Assembly (NCBI GenBank): GCA_905160935.1
Contig: CAJHZI010000705.1
Location: 1,692,501-1,756,500, forward strand
Direction of reading: 5' to 3'
Origin: Enchytraeus crypticus
Taxonomy: Eukaryota; Annelida; Clitellata; Enchytraeida; Enchytraeidae
DNA length: 64,000 nucleotides
Of this stretch, positions 1 to 25,190 are shown piece by piece. A program made the translations under genes and the position numbers. The stretch's first letter is position 1; the number at the start of each line of letters is the position of its first letter. Under the pieces are notes generated by a model that saw only the letters and a program-made list of their open reading frames with translations, had not been told where the DNA came from and did no database searches.

Positions 1-247
1 GTGATAGATATCAACATAGTTGATTATTCACTATAATGCGTGTTTACTATACTCAATCGTTGGCGTGTGTTGCGTTGGCGTCTGCTGATGCAGAGTCTCC
101 TTGAGACGTCCCTGACATCGCCTTATGACAAGGAACCTAATATTAAATTCTTACTGACTGATTATTGAATTTTTAGTGATCCAGTATCATTTTATCGATC
201 GATTAATTGATTATTCTGTTTGATTGACTTACTGATTGATGCTTCAG

Positions 248-3200
248 GACCTATGGTGTGGTACCAGAAGTTCGAGTACGCCATTGGTCACTGGTTGCAG
301 AAGGCTGCGGAGCACATGCTGGGATGTGTCCTGTGTAGTCCGGGGTGCTTCTCGCTCTTCCGTGGCTCAGCCATCATGGACGACAACGTCATGAGGACCT
401 ATGCCACCAAGTCCACTGAGGCGCGCCACTACGTTCAGTATGACCAGGGAGAGGATCGGTGGCTCTGTATGGCTCCAATATTATAATATATCATATTTCA
501 TACACTATATAATATATAATATTTTTGATATTTTTGTTTTAGTATATATTGATATATTATAACATAATATAGAATGCCATAATAGCGCACGGATAACGTC
601 TGTAAGGCTGCAATATACTATAATATACTATACTATATAATATATAATATATAATATTTATGTATATAGTCATCATCATCATTATCATGATGATGATGAC
701 TATATAACGATGATGACTCCCTTAAATCCCAGTTCAACCAGGGTCGAAATATGAATAGACTTTTTATCCAATCGTAAAAGTTTTGTGGCAATTACTGGAG
801 CCTAGGCGCTCACCAACCGAATGCCCTTTCTGACGTTGGTATAGAACGTAGTGCGTTAGTCGCCTTCGACGACACGTGCAGTCACCGGTTGGACAAATTC
901 TTCAAACGACCCGGACACAACACGGGGAAAAACAAGTTGTTTTATGTATATAGTATAGATTTATATTATATAATATAGGCTATAAGGCTTTTCCTGTATG
1001 GAATATTGGTAATTATTGAATTACTATTTAAAATCAGATAAATCTTAGATAATCGCATCATATACTATTTTGGGTAATTTATTTACTGTCCTAGTGACAT
1101 ATACGTAATATATTACTGTTGTCATAGGTTTTAGATAAAACTTTAGTAATTCTTCTGTCTCCTACTTTCTTAGTTTACTGCGGTGGTCAGCTCGATAGGG
1201 TACTTTTGTGTCCTCTCTGATGGCCGTAGTAAGCACATTTTAGTTTCTGTTTGATGCTACATATGTTAATTCATACTTTTTACTGTTGATATATCTGCTC
1301 ACAATTATTCACTTTTTATTATTATTATATACAATTAAAATATTATGTTATATACAATTATTCATTTATCTGCTCACAATTAGTCGAAATTTCATGAATT
1401 TTGAAATAAACAAATGTATTACTATATAATATATAATATATAATATATAGGCCTACTGTATAATATATAATATATAATGTATAATGTATAATATATAATG
1501 TATAATGTATAATGTATAATATATAATATATAATATACAATATACAATATATAATATATATAATATATATAATATACATGTATAATATACTATAACATGA
1601 TGTAGAATACCTTACTAGCGTAGGAGTAACGTCATGAAGTTTTAAATAACAGATCCTGAGGTGAATCGTATGCATGGCGGATTCATAAGTTTTACATGAA
1701 TATCTGAAAATTGAGTATCCAAATATGTTGAATACCAAGCCTTAAAGTTTTATTTACATACGACCTTCAGTTTTATAATTTTAAAATTATATTTGCGTAG
1801 AAGTATCAAAGTTTAGAGAAACCTGTAGAGATTGAAGTAATTGTCTTCGTGTGGAGGTTTTAGTCTCATTCTGAATAAGACATTTTTCTGAAATTTAATA
1901 ATTTTCATTTGAGAATGATACTAATATTAGACTATTCTAATGACAACTTATTTGCACGGTAGCAATGAAATTTCTTTATTTTCTACATTAGTATGGCAGT
2001 ATTTCTGAACTACATATATATTATTTTTTTGATATTATTAGCAATGTATTTGCTTAATACTAAAGTTTTACTTAGGCCTAATTAAGTTATTGTTTTGGCG
2101 TGTATTTGCCATATATTTTTATTCTGGCTGCTTTCGAAACGTTTCTGTTATACTTTTATATTTTGTTTTCTTTCACGTTATTTTGTGTTTGTTCTGTATC
2201 ATCATTCCCCCTTAAATCTCAGTTTAGACATGGTCGGGATACAAATAGACCGTCTTAAATCCTCTCTGTCGTACACCACACCACCAGCCAATCCCCTATT
2301 TGAGACTTTTCCATTCGTTTGCATCTTTGTAACAATTACTGGAGCCAAGGCGCTCACCAACCGAACGCCCTTTCTGACGTTGGCATGGATCTTAGTCGCC
2401 TTATATGACACGTGCAGTCATCCTTTGGTCAATTCATCAAACAACCCGGATACAACACGGGAATGTATTTGTTCTGTTTACTTTTATTTTCAAGGCACTC
2501 TTCTGCTCCAGCAAGGCTACAAGGTGGAGTACTGCGCCGCTGCCGATGCCTCCACCTATGCCCCGGAGACCTTCACGGAGTTCTACAACCAGCGAAGAAG
2601 ATGGATTCCTTCCACTTTGGCGAACATGATGGATCTACTAAGTGACTACCACAGGACTGTGATGATAAACGACAATATATCCTATCTGTACATGATGTAC
2701 CAGGTGTGAAATATTACTCATTTCAGTTTGAATGTCTCACTAGCATAGTGGAAACGTCATATAGTTCTAATTAAATGAGAGATTCTGAGTTGAATTGAAC
2801 TCGCGTGGGTTCGATTCCCGGCCGCGCTGAGATCAGAGTAAAACCTTGGATATTCACAGGATATTTTTATGCTGTTTGCTTTTGATAGATTCTGTTATAC
2901 TTTTCAACTTTTTTCTTTCACATTGTTTTGAGGGAAATCACACGGAAATGTAATGAATTATCTATCGGTTTAGATATGAGGTTCTACAGGTGATAGATAT
3001 CAACCGTGTTGATCATTCACTATTATGCGAATTATTCTTATGTATTAATAGACTTCTATCATATGTTAATCTTTCTAGAATAGATTTCTTATTTCTTTTA
3101 AACCACTTACCGATTGGTAAGTGGACTTGGGACTTAAGTACAACTCTTAGCCCCTGCCACGGTGATACCATTGTTCTATATTTTATGTTATGGTGTAGAA

Positions 3201-6200
3201 AACGTCATGAAGTTTTAAATGACAGATCCTGAGGTGAATTGAATCCTCGTGGATTCGAATCCCAGCCGCGTTGATCTGAGAGTAAATTCTCGGACATTTA
3301 CTGGACTGGCTACACGGAAAGTGGACCAAATTTCCTAACGGATTTAACATGTGGTATTAAAAGTGATAGATATCAACGTAGTTGATCATTTCGCTATAAT
3401 GTGTGTTATTATTATTATTATTTTATTTACTCTAGGCAGTGATGATGGGGCTAGTCTCTTAACCCCTGCCACAGTGTTACCATTGTTCTATGTTTACTCT
3501 AGGCAGTGATACCATTGTTCTATATTTACTCAAGGCAGTGGTAATGGGGGCTAGCCTATTAGCCCCTGCCACGGTGATACTGATGGTCGCTGGGGCAGTA
3601 CATGTGGTGGTGGGTGGGGGGTTATATTGGCTCTGGCTTGCCCTATCGGTTGGTGCTGCAGTCTTCTACATGCTTGTGTGCATCAAGTGCAAACCCGATA
3701 CACAGGTGAGACTTTTCTTAATTATAGGTTGAGCCGATGGCTTGTGGCTAAGTTGTTCGACTGCGAATCAGTAGGTGCAGGGTTCAAATCCTGAGCTCTC
3801 CCCGTCGCTGATATGCAATCGGGCAGGAAACTTGCGTTAAACTCAGCTGTATATGGAATAAATTAGTTAACATTTAACATTAAGTGTATTTACAAGCCTG
3901 AAATACACGTGAGATAGTTTCTTAATTAATAAAAACAATTCTGCTATTTTAGTAATAGCGGAATTTAAATATTTTTAACTTAACATAAATTTACTTTGAA
4001 TTAAATACAAATGCAAAATATAAAGGTTATATATTTGCAGCACTAGGATGATAAAATCATTGATTGTTTACCTGTAGTAGAAATCGTAGTCTTATGTAGA
4101 TATCAGACAATTATGATGTCAAATAACCCATATAACCTGTTTCAAATATTAAAGATTAGGGTTTTTTGTATATAGCATACTAAAAGAATTGTTTTGCAAT
4201 TAAATAAAATTGTTGAAGGGCAGAAAACAATGTTTAGTGAAATACGGAAATTTTACTGTTAGTTGCGCGCTTGACAGACGCACGTGATGTCCTTGCTTAA
4301 ATTAGCGAATGTTCGTAGTTTATTTCGTTGTTGTTTTCTTTCCATGTTTATTAGCAAGTGTTGCTCATATAAACTCTAAAATAAACTGTAAACAGTATAG
4401 TACATAGCAGTCAGAGCGGATTAAGAATAATTTTCTAATACCCTGTGGATTTTCAAACCTGTTTGCATATCAAAGATGGTGGCCCATACAAGTATTAACC
4501 TCGCCCGACGTTGATTAACTTGTTCATTGCTCTCAATCTCAAACTAATGCACAAGCGCATACACCCCTTAACATGTACTGGTTTATAATTCAAGTCAACA
4601 CGACGCTAATGAGCCTGATCTACCCTTAGCACATTTTCTAGAATTAATATGAATATACATATACAATGACGTATACATATATACCTATATGTGGAAATGA
4701 AGAGGAAAGCGGAGGACAGAGAAGAGTGGAGACGTTATATACAATGGATCTGCCAGTAGGCACTGCACTTAGAGAGAGATACCTATATAAAGGAAAGCTG
4801 AAGACAGAAAATAGTGGAGGCGTTATATACCATGAACCTGCCAGTAGTCAGTGAGAGAGACACCTATATAAGTTAAATCTATTTCCTATTTGTTCAGATC
4901 ACTGTTGCTGGTTACATGAGCACAACCTATGCCATCATCATGTTGACGGTAACGGTGGGTATCGTGGTCCAGACATCCCAAGACTCATGGACGAGTCCAA
5001 ACGCCATGTTCATCATCATCATCACCGGTATATTTGTCCTAGCCGGACTCCTACATCCAGAAGAATTTATGTCCTTGATTCCAGGAATCCTCTATTTTCT
5101 CTGCATTCCGGCAGGATTTCTGCTCCTGTTCATCTATGCCATGATAAACATGAACACAGTTTCCTGGGGAACTCGAGAGGTGCCCCGGGAGGATCAGATG
5201 GGAACGACGAAGGTAAAAGGTGAAAGGATGAGGGATCGATTCTTTGCCGAACTAAGAAGGATTTGTTTGATCATGTGTTGCTGTATAAAAGATCGCTGTG
5301 TGGATTTCATCGAGAGACACAGTAAGCCACCTCCGAAAAGAGATGACATCGTAAAGGAAATTATGGCAGAACTGGAAAAGATTGAAAGAGGGGAAAGGGT
5401 AGAGGAGGGTAAGGCTGAAGGAGGTTTTGTGAATGCTGGCTCTTCGACTACCAGCCTCGCAGTGAAGGACACTCAGCCTGTTTCATCAGGATCTCCTGCA
5501 GGAGTGACTGGATTCATCGTTACTTCAGATGGAGAACCCGCTTGTAGTTCTTCCGGTGCCGTCTCCCCAGGGCGACTTGTGGAAGAGAGGCAAAAGAGTT
5601 TGATCCAACAGATGGATAACATTCAAAAAGAACCTGCAAAACATCGTTCCACATCTGCAGGAAGAGCTGATGTCAGGAAAGCTGGATCATCCAGTCATGA
5701 GCTGGAAAGATCTGGTGCAGCAAGAGAACAGAAGACTCGTTCTGAGATGCGCCACATTCAGCGGGACGATCTTGTCAATCCATTCTGGGTTTTAGATCGA
5801 AGTATCGGAGCCGGACCGGTTCGATACCTCGACCAAAACGAAACCCAATTTTGGCAAAAACTTATCGACAAATATCTCCATCCAATAGAGCAAGACCGAT
5901 CCCACGAGGCGAAGATCGAGAAGGATTTGAAGACTCTCCGCAACAATGCAGTGTTCCTGTTCTTCATGCTGAACTTCTTGTGGCTATTCATCATCTTTCT
6001 ACTGCAGATTGTTCAGGAACAGCTCAAGGACACGCTGTATATTCGCATTCCAAAGAGAGGAGGGACCGAAGAGAAGCATTTCGAACCTCTCAGCGTTGCC
6101 TTCCTCGTCTTCTTCGCCATGATCATCTTGATTCAGTTCGTTTCTATGTTGTTTCATCGCTACGGAACCTTTCTGCACATTCTTGCCTCCACTACGCTGC

Positions 6201-7067
6201 GCTGCTGTAGTCGGCAATATGACCCAATCGCTATTGAGGACATAGTTCAAACTGTCAAGGTTCTGCAACAGATAAAGGTAAGCCGAACAATAATTTATCG
6301 TAAGTAACCGTAGTGTATCACACTTCAAAACTGTATACTATTTTTGAATTTGCGCTTAAAACAATCAATTTAATTTAATTAAAAACAATTAAGTGAAAAA
6401 ACAGGAGGAATCGGAGAAAGAAAGATATGAAAAAAGAAAGAAAGAATGGAAGAAAGGTATATAGAATTTAGTATAAAAATTAATTTCTGTTCTCATTCCA
6501 TCAATTACTTAATTCAATTTATATATGAGCAAATCTTCGTGTAAAACTAAGACCCGAAACTACCGACCGATACAATTTAGTTTTAATATTTTAGCTCAAT
6601 ACAAAAAATACATGTAATACAGTGAATATTTAGAGTCCTATAACACTTATCAATCCAATTTGTAGACTCTAGGGTGATGTCTGAACGAAAAATAACCGTA
6701 ATCAAAAGACGTAAGTTAGTATACTGTACATTAAGGCATTAAATGATTTGTTAAAATTGCCACATTTTTCACCCAACAGGGAATAATTGACGATGACGAC
6801 GATGAAGCCAATCAACAAGACATGGCTGGAGCGGAAGGTGATATTGGATTGGGTGGGGACGCCTCCAGTTATGGAATTAATCCGGACCTGATCAGCTGTG
6901 GAGCAGAAAGTCTTCACACTCGTAAGCACTACTCCAGCAAAACCCTGAGAGGAGCTTTCGTCAAGCGCTACAATGCCCTGTCCAAGAGAAGCAACCAGAA
7001 CAAGGGTCAGAGACGACCAGGCCTGTCGCAGGTCTTCGATCAGACCCAGACAGATGTACAGCTGTAG
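248..7067 (+). CDS. Chitin synthase, C-terminal part (5' end outside window)
   Basis: Membrane family-2 glycosyltransferase that polymerises UDP-GlcNAc into chitin and extrudes it. Five exons: 248-466, 2495-2703, 3535-3705, 4898-6277, 6780-7067; all junctions are GT-AG and in phase, giving 754 residues plus a split first codon. The three chitin synthase signatures are present: EDRW at about residues 68-71, QRRRW at 105-109 and SWGTRE at 288-293 (W codon near 5165). Hydrophobic segments follow QRRRW (exons 3 and 4), and a second pair lies late in exon 4 (about 5940-6010 and 6100-6160), as in metazoan enzymes with a long C-terminal membrane region. Between them is a charged, Ser-rich cytoplasmic stretch with a possible coiled coil. 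Exons 2 and 3 use AAG acceptors. The N-terminal membrane domain, the rest of the catalytic core and any myosin head lie upstream and cannot be judged. The last 11 codons with the stop are the first unit of a minisatellite. Confidence 0.93.
720..935 (+). repeat. Interspersed repeat, family C
   Basis: CCCTTAAATCCCAGTTCAAC, GGCGCTCACCAACCGAATGC and ACACGTGCAGTCACCGGTTG. Full-length relatives are at 2206-2465 and 59830-60060; shorter or reversed ones at 17150-17250, 27895-27965, 41930-42065, 48870-49065 and 49180-49235, often next to ATC/ATG repeats. Confidence 0.75.
1419..1600. repeat. ATAATATATA-type low-complexity tract
   Basis: About 180 bp of ATAATGTATA/ATAATATATA units in a chitin synthase intron; similar shorter tracts lie at 480-560 and 605-660. 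Confidence 0.9.
2206..2465 (+). repeat. Interspersed repeat, family C
   Basis: Copy ending about 30 bp before the chitin synthase exon 2 acceptor; shares CTTAAATCTCAGTTTAGAC and GCTCACCAACCGAACGCCC with 720-935. Confidence 0.75.
2715..2900 (+). repeat. Interspersed repeat, family B (tRNA-like B box)
   Basis: Starts within 12 bp of the exon 2 donor and contains GAGATTCTGAGTTGAATTGA and GGTTCGATTCCCGGCCGCG. A close copy is at 3190-3310 (GGATTCGAATCCCAGCCGCG) and a partial one at 1605-1690. All are in chitin synthase introns. Confidence 0.7.
3190..3310 (+). repeat. Interspersed repeat, family B
   Basis: Second copy of the 2715-2900 family, with GACAGATCCTGAGGTGAATT and the same B-box-like core. 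Confidence 0.7.
3425..3534 (+). repeat. Partial copies of the chitin synthase exon 3 acceptor region
   Basis: The true acceptor reads TTTACTCAAG before GCAGTGGTAATGGGG at 3535. Upstream, TTTACTCTAG-GCAGTGATGATGGGG starts near 3426 and runs about 55 bp of exon-like sequence (CTAGTCTCTTAACCCCTGCC), and a shorter copy TTTACTCTAG-GCAGTGATACC starts near 3493. A remnant (TTAGCCCCTGCCACGGTGAT) lies at about 3148-3167. Neither full copy keeps an open frame. Confidence 0.8.
3731..3835 (+). mobile_element. tRNA-type SINE, family A
   Basis: Has a B-box-like GGTTCAAATCC and the family core CAGTAGGTGCAGG, then a TCGCTGATATGCAATCGGG tail. Inserted in chitin synthase intron 3, just after a donor. Confidence 0.75.
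4675..4862 (+). repeat. Interspersed repeat, family E, two tandem parts
   Basis: GAAGAGGAAAGCGGAGGACA and TGGATCTGCCAGTAGGCA, then a diverged second part. A close copy is at 22160-22260. Relatives with ACCTGCCACGTGGCAGAAT-type cores lie at 17590-17700 and, reversed, 48165-48290 and 58780-58920. Confidence 0.65.
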
Positions 7068-7599
7068 GTCGATCAGACTCAGACAGATGTACAGCTGTAG
7101 GTCGATCAGACAGATGTACAGCTGTAGGTCGATCAGACCCAGACAGATGTACAGCTGTAGGTCGATCAGACCCAGACAGATATACAGCTGTAGGTCGATC
7201 AGACAGATGTACAGCTGTAGGTCGATCAGACCCAGACAGATGTACAGCTGTAGGTCGATCAGACCCAGACAGATATACAGCTGTAGGTCGATCAGACAGA
7301 TGTACAGCTGTAGGTCGATCAGACCCAGACAGATGTACAGCTGTAGGTCGATCAGACCCAGACAGATATACAGCTGTAGGTCGATCAGACAGATGTACAG
7401 CTGTAGGTCGATCAGACCCAGACAGATGTACAGCTGTAGGTCGATCAGACCCAGACAGATATACAGCTGTAGGTCGATCAGACAGATGTACAGCTGTAGG
7501 TCGATCAGACCCAGACAGATGTACAGCTGTAGGTCGATCAGACCCAGACAGATGTACAGCTGTGGGTCGATCAGACCCAGGCAGATGTACAGCTGTAGG
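7035..7599 (+). repeat. Minisatellite that repeats the chitin synthase C-terminus and stop codon
   Basis: About 18 tandem units of 33 bp (GGTCGATCAGACCCAGACAG plus GTACAGCTGTA-like end) or 27 bp (lacking CCCAGA). The first unit is the coding end of the gene, FDQTQTDVQL plus stop, at 7035-7067. From about 7090 the units follow a 93-bp higher-order order of 33, 33 and 27 bp, with GATGTA or GATATA marking the two 33-bp types. All lengths are multiples of 3, which leaves long stop-free frames on both strands (plus 6973-7605, minus 6961-7650). I read these as by-products, not genes. The array would lie in the 3' UTR. Confidence 0.95.
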
Positions 7600-7838
7600 A
7601 TCTGAGTAGGTCCATGCAGAAATAGCCACTGTTTTAAATTTCAAACCCATCCCAACCCGTAACGGTACTGCTCCAACCTAACCTATGGGCGGCTCACGGA
7701 ACATGCAATCCAACTAAAACAATACCATAGGCATAAAACAGCTGATTAATTATTTGATTAATCAGAAATTTGATGCCGGTAGTGCTGTTACTTAAAGCAA
7801 ATGCCTTCCAAATTAAAGGTCCAAGGAATACATGTACT

Positions 7839-7844
7839 AATAAA
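7839..7844 (+). promoter_or_regulatory. Candidate polyadenylation signal of chitin synthase
   Basis: AATAAA about 240 bp after the end of the minisatellite and about 770 bp after the stop. Position is plausible for a 3' UTR that includes the array. Confidence 0.3.
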
Positions 7845-9689
7845 TGCCTATGCAGATTTCCAGTGTTGATCTAAATATTATGTTCTACATTGTAGAGTAT
7901 TTCTATGATGGTAATTCTTTAGAAATAGTCTAAAAACTAAACCCAAAGCTCAGCTTAAAAGCTCAACCAAAAAGGATAGCAGCAACAAAGCAAAATGGGT
8001 TAACCCAAACAAGGTCATCTCAGAGTATGGACCTGCACTACCGGGTTGGAAATATCCTGACGTTAACTATCTTATAATTAGGTCTATTATTTTAGTTGGC
8101 ATTATTCAAATTACTTTAATTCTTTTGATAAACAATATTTTACTTAAGTGAATTTCGAAGCTGAATGAAATACCTTTTAATATGGTTGTAATAGTTAACA
8201 AATCTATTTTATGAATTGTTATATTTAGGTCAAGGTCAATTTGTTATTAGCTATTACATGCATGGTAGACATTGTTATGGTTGTGTTGGCGGGTTCTATG
8301 GCTAATTGATAATAAATCGTTTACAAGTTACTGACAGAGAGACCCACAGTGATTAATTACCTCTTATTTGAACTTAGGCATCAATGTGTATCAAATTAAG
8401 ACAACGAAAGGATTTTGAGAAGTTGCTATAGCGTATAACGGTTAGAGTGTTCGCCTCGAAGCAAGAGGCCATAGTTCAAAACTCAATTCAGTCAAGAAAA
8501 ATTGGATATCCACTAGGCTTTTCGAGGATTAATCAGGTATAGGAGCTTCCTGCCAAGTGGCGTCATCAACAGCAAAGAAATACGACTAATCATGGAAATG
8601 AAACAGTCTCAAGACTGGCACTGCTCGAATGATGGTTTAAAACAATTTTAATTATAGGCCTAAGAATTAACAGCTAGGTTTGGCACAACTATTGCAATAA
8701 CTAATTTATTAACTACAGCAAACTATGCAGGTGCTAACTAAATCTTTGTGGCGGTAATTAGAATAAGTTCTTTAACGTCAATTAAGGCTCACTAGAACAA
8801 CACTAGCCTACAGGATATTAAATATATGGGTGCGTTTCTTTAAGAAATGCTGAGTATTTATACTTGTTACTCAAAAGTACTACTTACTTTTTCGATTACT
8901 AATATTCTAATATTCTACGTACGTTACTTAAAGTAATTAAAGCCGAGTACTTTCTAAACCAGCGATTAAATTAGTCATATGATTATATGATAGCATTTAG
9001 CAGACGAATTACCTAAACGTCAAAATAACTGTTATGATTTCCTGAGAAATGGTCCATTTACGGGGCGATGCTATTTCAATTGCTAGCGTCATGCTCAATT
9101 TCTCTATATATTTTTGCCAATAATAATAATTATACGCTTAATTATTTGAACCTTTATCAATCTCTTGTCTATCTTGATCATGTGTAAAACCTTCTATAGT
9201 AGATCTCCTAGGCGACCTACTGAAGAGAAACTAAGAAAATCAAACCGCTTAAAAATCATAATTATTTTCAAAATGATTACTTTTATTTTCTCTTTAAAGT
9301 CAAAATTAAAGTAAAGTCAGCGAAATATATTAGAACATACGCATGTAAAAGCAAATATAAAGGCAATGAGTAAAGTAGCACCAACTCTTAAATCTTGAAA
9401 AAAATCATATTTGATATCTATGCTATGGGTTAGGAATTGTTGTTATGTGAGCGATTTTATGCATAATTAAGGTTAATTCAATAAATAAAGTAAATAATAT
9501 GAATGAAACTAATTTTAATCTAAGTAATTTCTATACTCTTATTAAATTAACCAGCCCCAAAAAGGCAGAGAATTTCTGCTATTAGTTTATTATAATTATT
9601 CTTTGAATAATTAATAACAATCGATATTCGTAATATTGATTAGACAAGTATTTTTGGAACTAGTAACATAACATAACAATTAGTGTACT

Positions 9690-9850
9690 ACTGTCGTTCA
9701 TGACTACATCGAACTTTATTGAGACAAATCTGAGCCGGTGAGCAAAACGAAGATCCAAAACGGTGTAAATTCCAAAGTCCAGAAAACCTGTCCAAAGATG
9801 AAGGGAAAATTTAGAGAAGAGACTAGGTGCTGGTCCCAACTCCTGTAAAT
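9690..9850 (-). mobile_element. 3' end fragment of the same LINE family
   Basis: Matches 40945-41110 (ATTGAGACAAA, then CAAATTCCAAAATCCAG-like words and AGGTGCTGGT) with clear divergence. It lies about 360 bp before the hyccin start. Confidence 0.75.
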
Positions 9851-10211
9851 TTTGTCAATGCTTATTTATCTAAATTCGATCGTGAACAACTATTGAAATA
9901 TATAAGTTAAGAATATAAAATAAGCCACTTATGTTGCAAGTTTCTCAATTTGAAGAGGTACACTGAACTTCTATACTGGCAACAAATGGTCAGAGCTGAA
10001 TGTGTTTAGCATATAAAGCTCAAATAATTTAACTAACAGTAATAAGAATATCAACTAAGGATTTTGATGTTGATACATTTTTAAAGAAATCTGGGATAAA
10101 ATTTTATTAATACGTTATGTATCTTAATAATTTAACAGCTGTATAGTTTCCAGTTCTAAGTATATATCAGCACTTGTGGCGACTGACGAGTTCTTACGTC
10201 TTAAGTGTTAG

Positions 10212-24410
<14,199 letters not shown>

Positions 24411-24488
24411 TAGTGTCGGTGAAGGATTTTACGGTGTGGTTATGGTTTTGCGTGTAATGTAGCAGCAATAATTATCTATTAGATAATT

Positions 24489-24705
24489 TAAATGGTAATA
24501 AATATATAGAATGAAAAGTCTGGTTAGTGAATTATTATAAAATAAAGATATATTTTTATCATGACCTATTTCAAAAGATTTCATTTTGAATTGTTTACCT
24601 GAAAGTTTTAAGGATAATTGGACTCGTATTAATTAAAGGCAATACCTTGTTTTGTAGCTAATAACAAAGGCCGTATAGTGACACTATAATCACTTTGTAT
24701 ATAGT
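24489..24705 (+). repeat. Hyccin 3' UTR copy of the intron 10 segment
   Basis: Partner of 20411-20637. It begins about 80 bp after the hyccin stop codon and carries AATAAA at 24497-24502. A third copy elsewhere would show it to be an interspersed repeat; none is in this window. Confidence 0.9.
24497..24502 (+). promoter_or_regulatory. Candidate polyadenylation signal of hyccin
   Basis: AATAAA 87 bp after the hyccin stop. A second AATAAA lies at 24541-24546. Either could be used; nothing in the sequence decides between them. Confidence 0.4.
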
Positions 24706-24944
24706 TATTAAACTATTTACATGGACTTAAATTCTAAGTGTTTTGTTGAAATTGAAGTTACGTTATTTAAATTGATGATTTTGCAGTATTGCTACAATAT
24801 TTACATAGCTGAACAATTTAATGCTTTAATCATCATATTGGTGTTATTTAGCTACTTGGAGACATGCCTATTTCCGAAAATCTGGCTAACCAGTGGCGAA
24901 TCCAGGGGGGGCCCAGGCCCTCCCCTTAGGTCCGCCGATAATAA

Positions 24945-25190
24945 TTTTTAAACTATATTTTCATTATTTCTATGGCAATTTCGATGTGAAAATAGACCCT
25001 GTGTTAGAAATGGAGGTGGTTGGGGGAGCCTGGGGGGTGTAAGATAGGGTATATTTTCATTATTTCTATGGCAATTTCGATGTGAAAATATGTTAGCAAT
25101 GGAGGTGGTTGGGGAGGGGGGGCCGGGGGAGGGTAAGACAGGGTATATTTTCATTGTTTCTATGGCTATTTCGATGTGTAAATATGTTAG
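24945..25190. repeat. Three diverged copies of a ~95-bp unit
   Basis: Each holds TATTTTCATTRTTTCTATGG and TTTCGATGTG, then a G-rich end (GGAGGTGGTTGGGG). Reverse-strand open frame 24948-25154 is a by-product. Confidence 0.85.

Larger units (their letters stand above)
7600..10211. other. Chitin synthase - hyccin intergenic region
   Basis: Should contain the chitin synthase 3' UTR end and the hyccin promoter and 5' UTR. Apart from a tRNA-like repeat near 8420-8550 and the LINE fragment at 9690-9850 I see no gene. Confidence 0.6.

Noticed and set aside
2095..2709. A single 204-codon exon covering chitin synthase exon 2
   Set aside because: The part before 2495 is an interspersed repeat; homology and phase start the exon at 2495.
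6961..7650. Open frames of 210 and 229 codons on both strands over the chitin synthase minisatellite
   Set aside because: Unit lengths are multiples of 3 and lack stops in those frames; the true protein stops at 7067 in the first unit.
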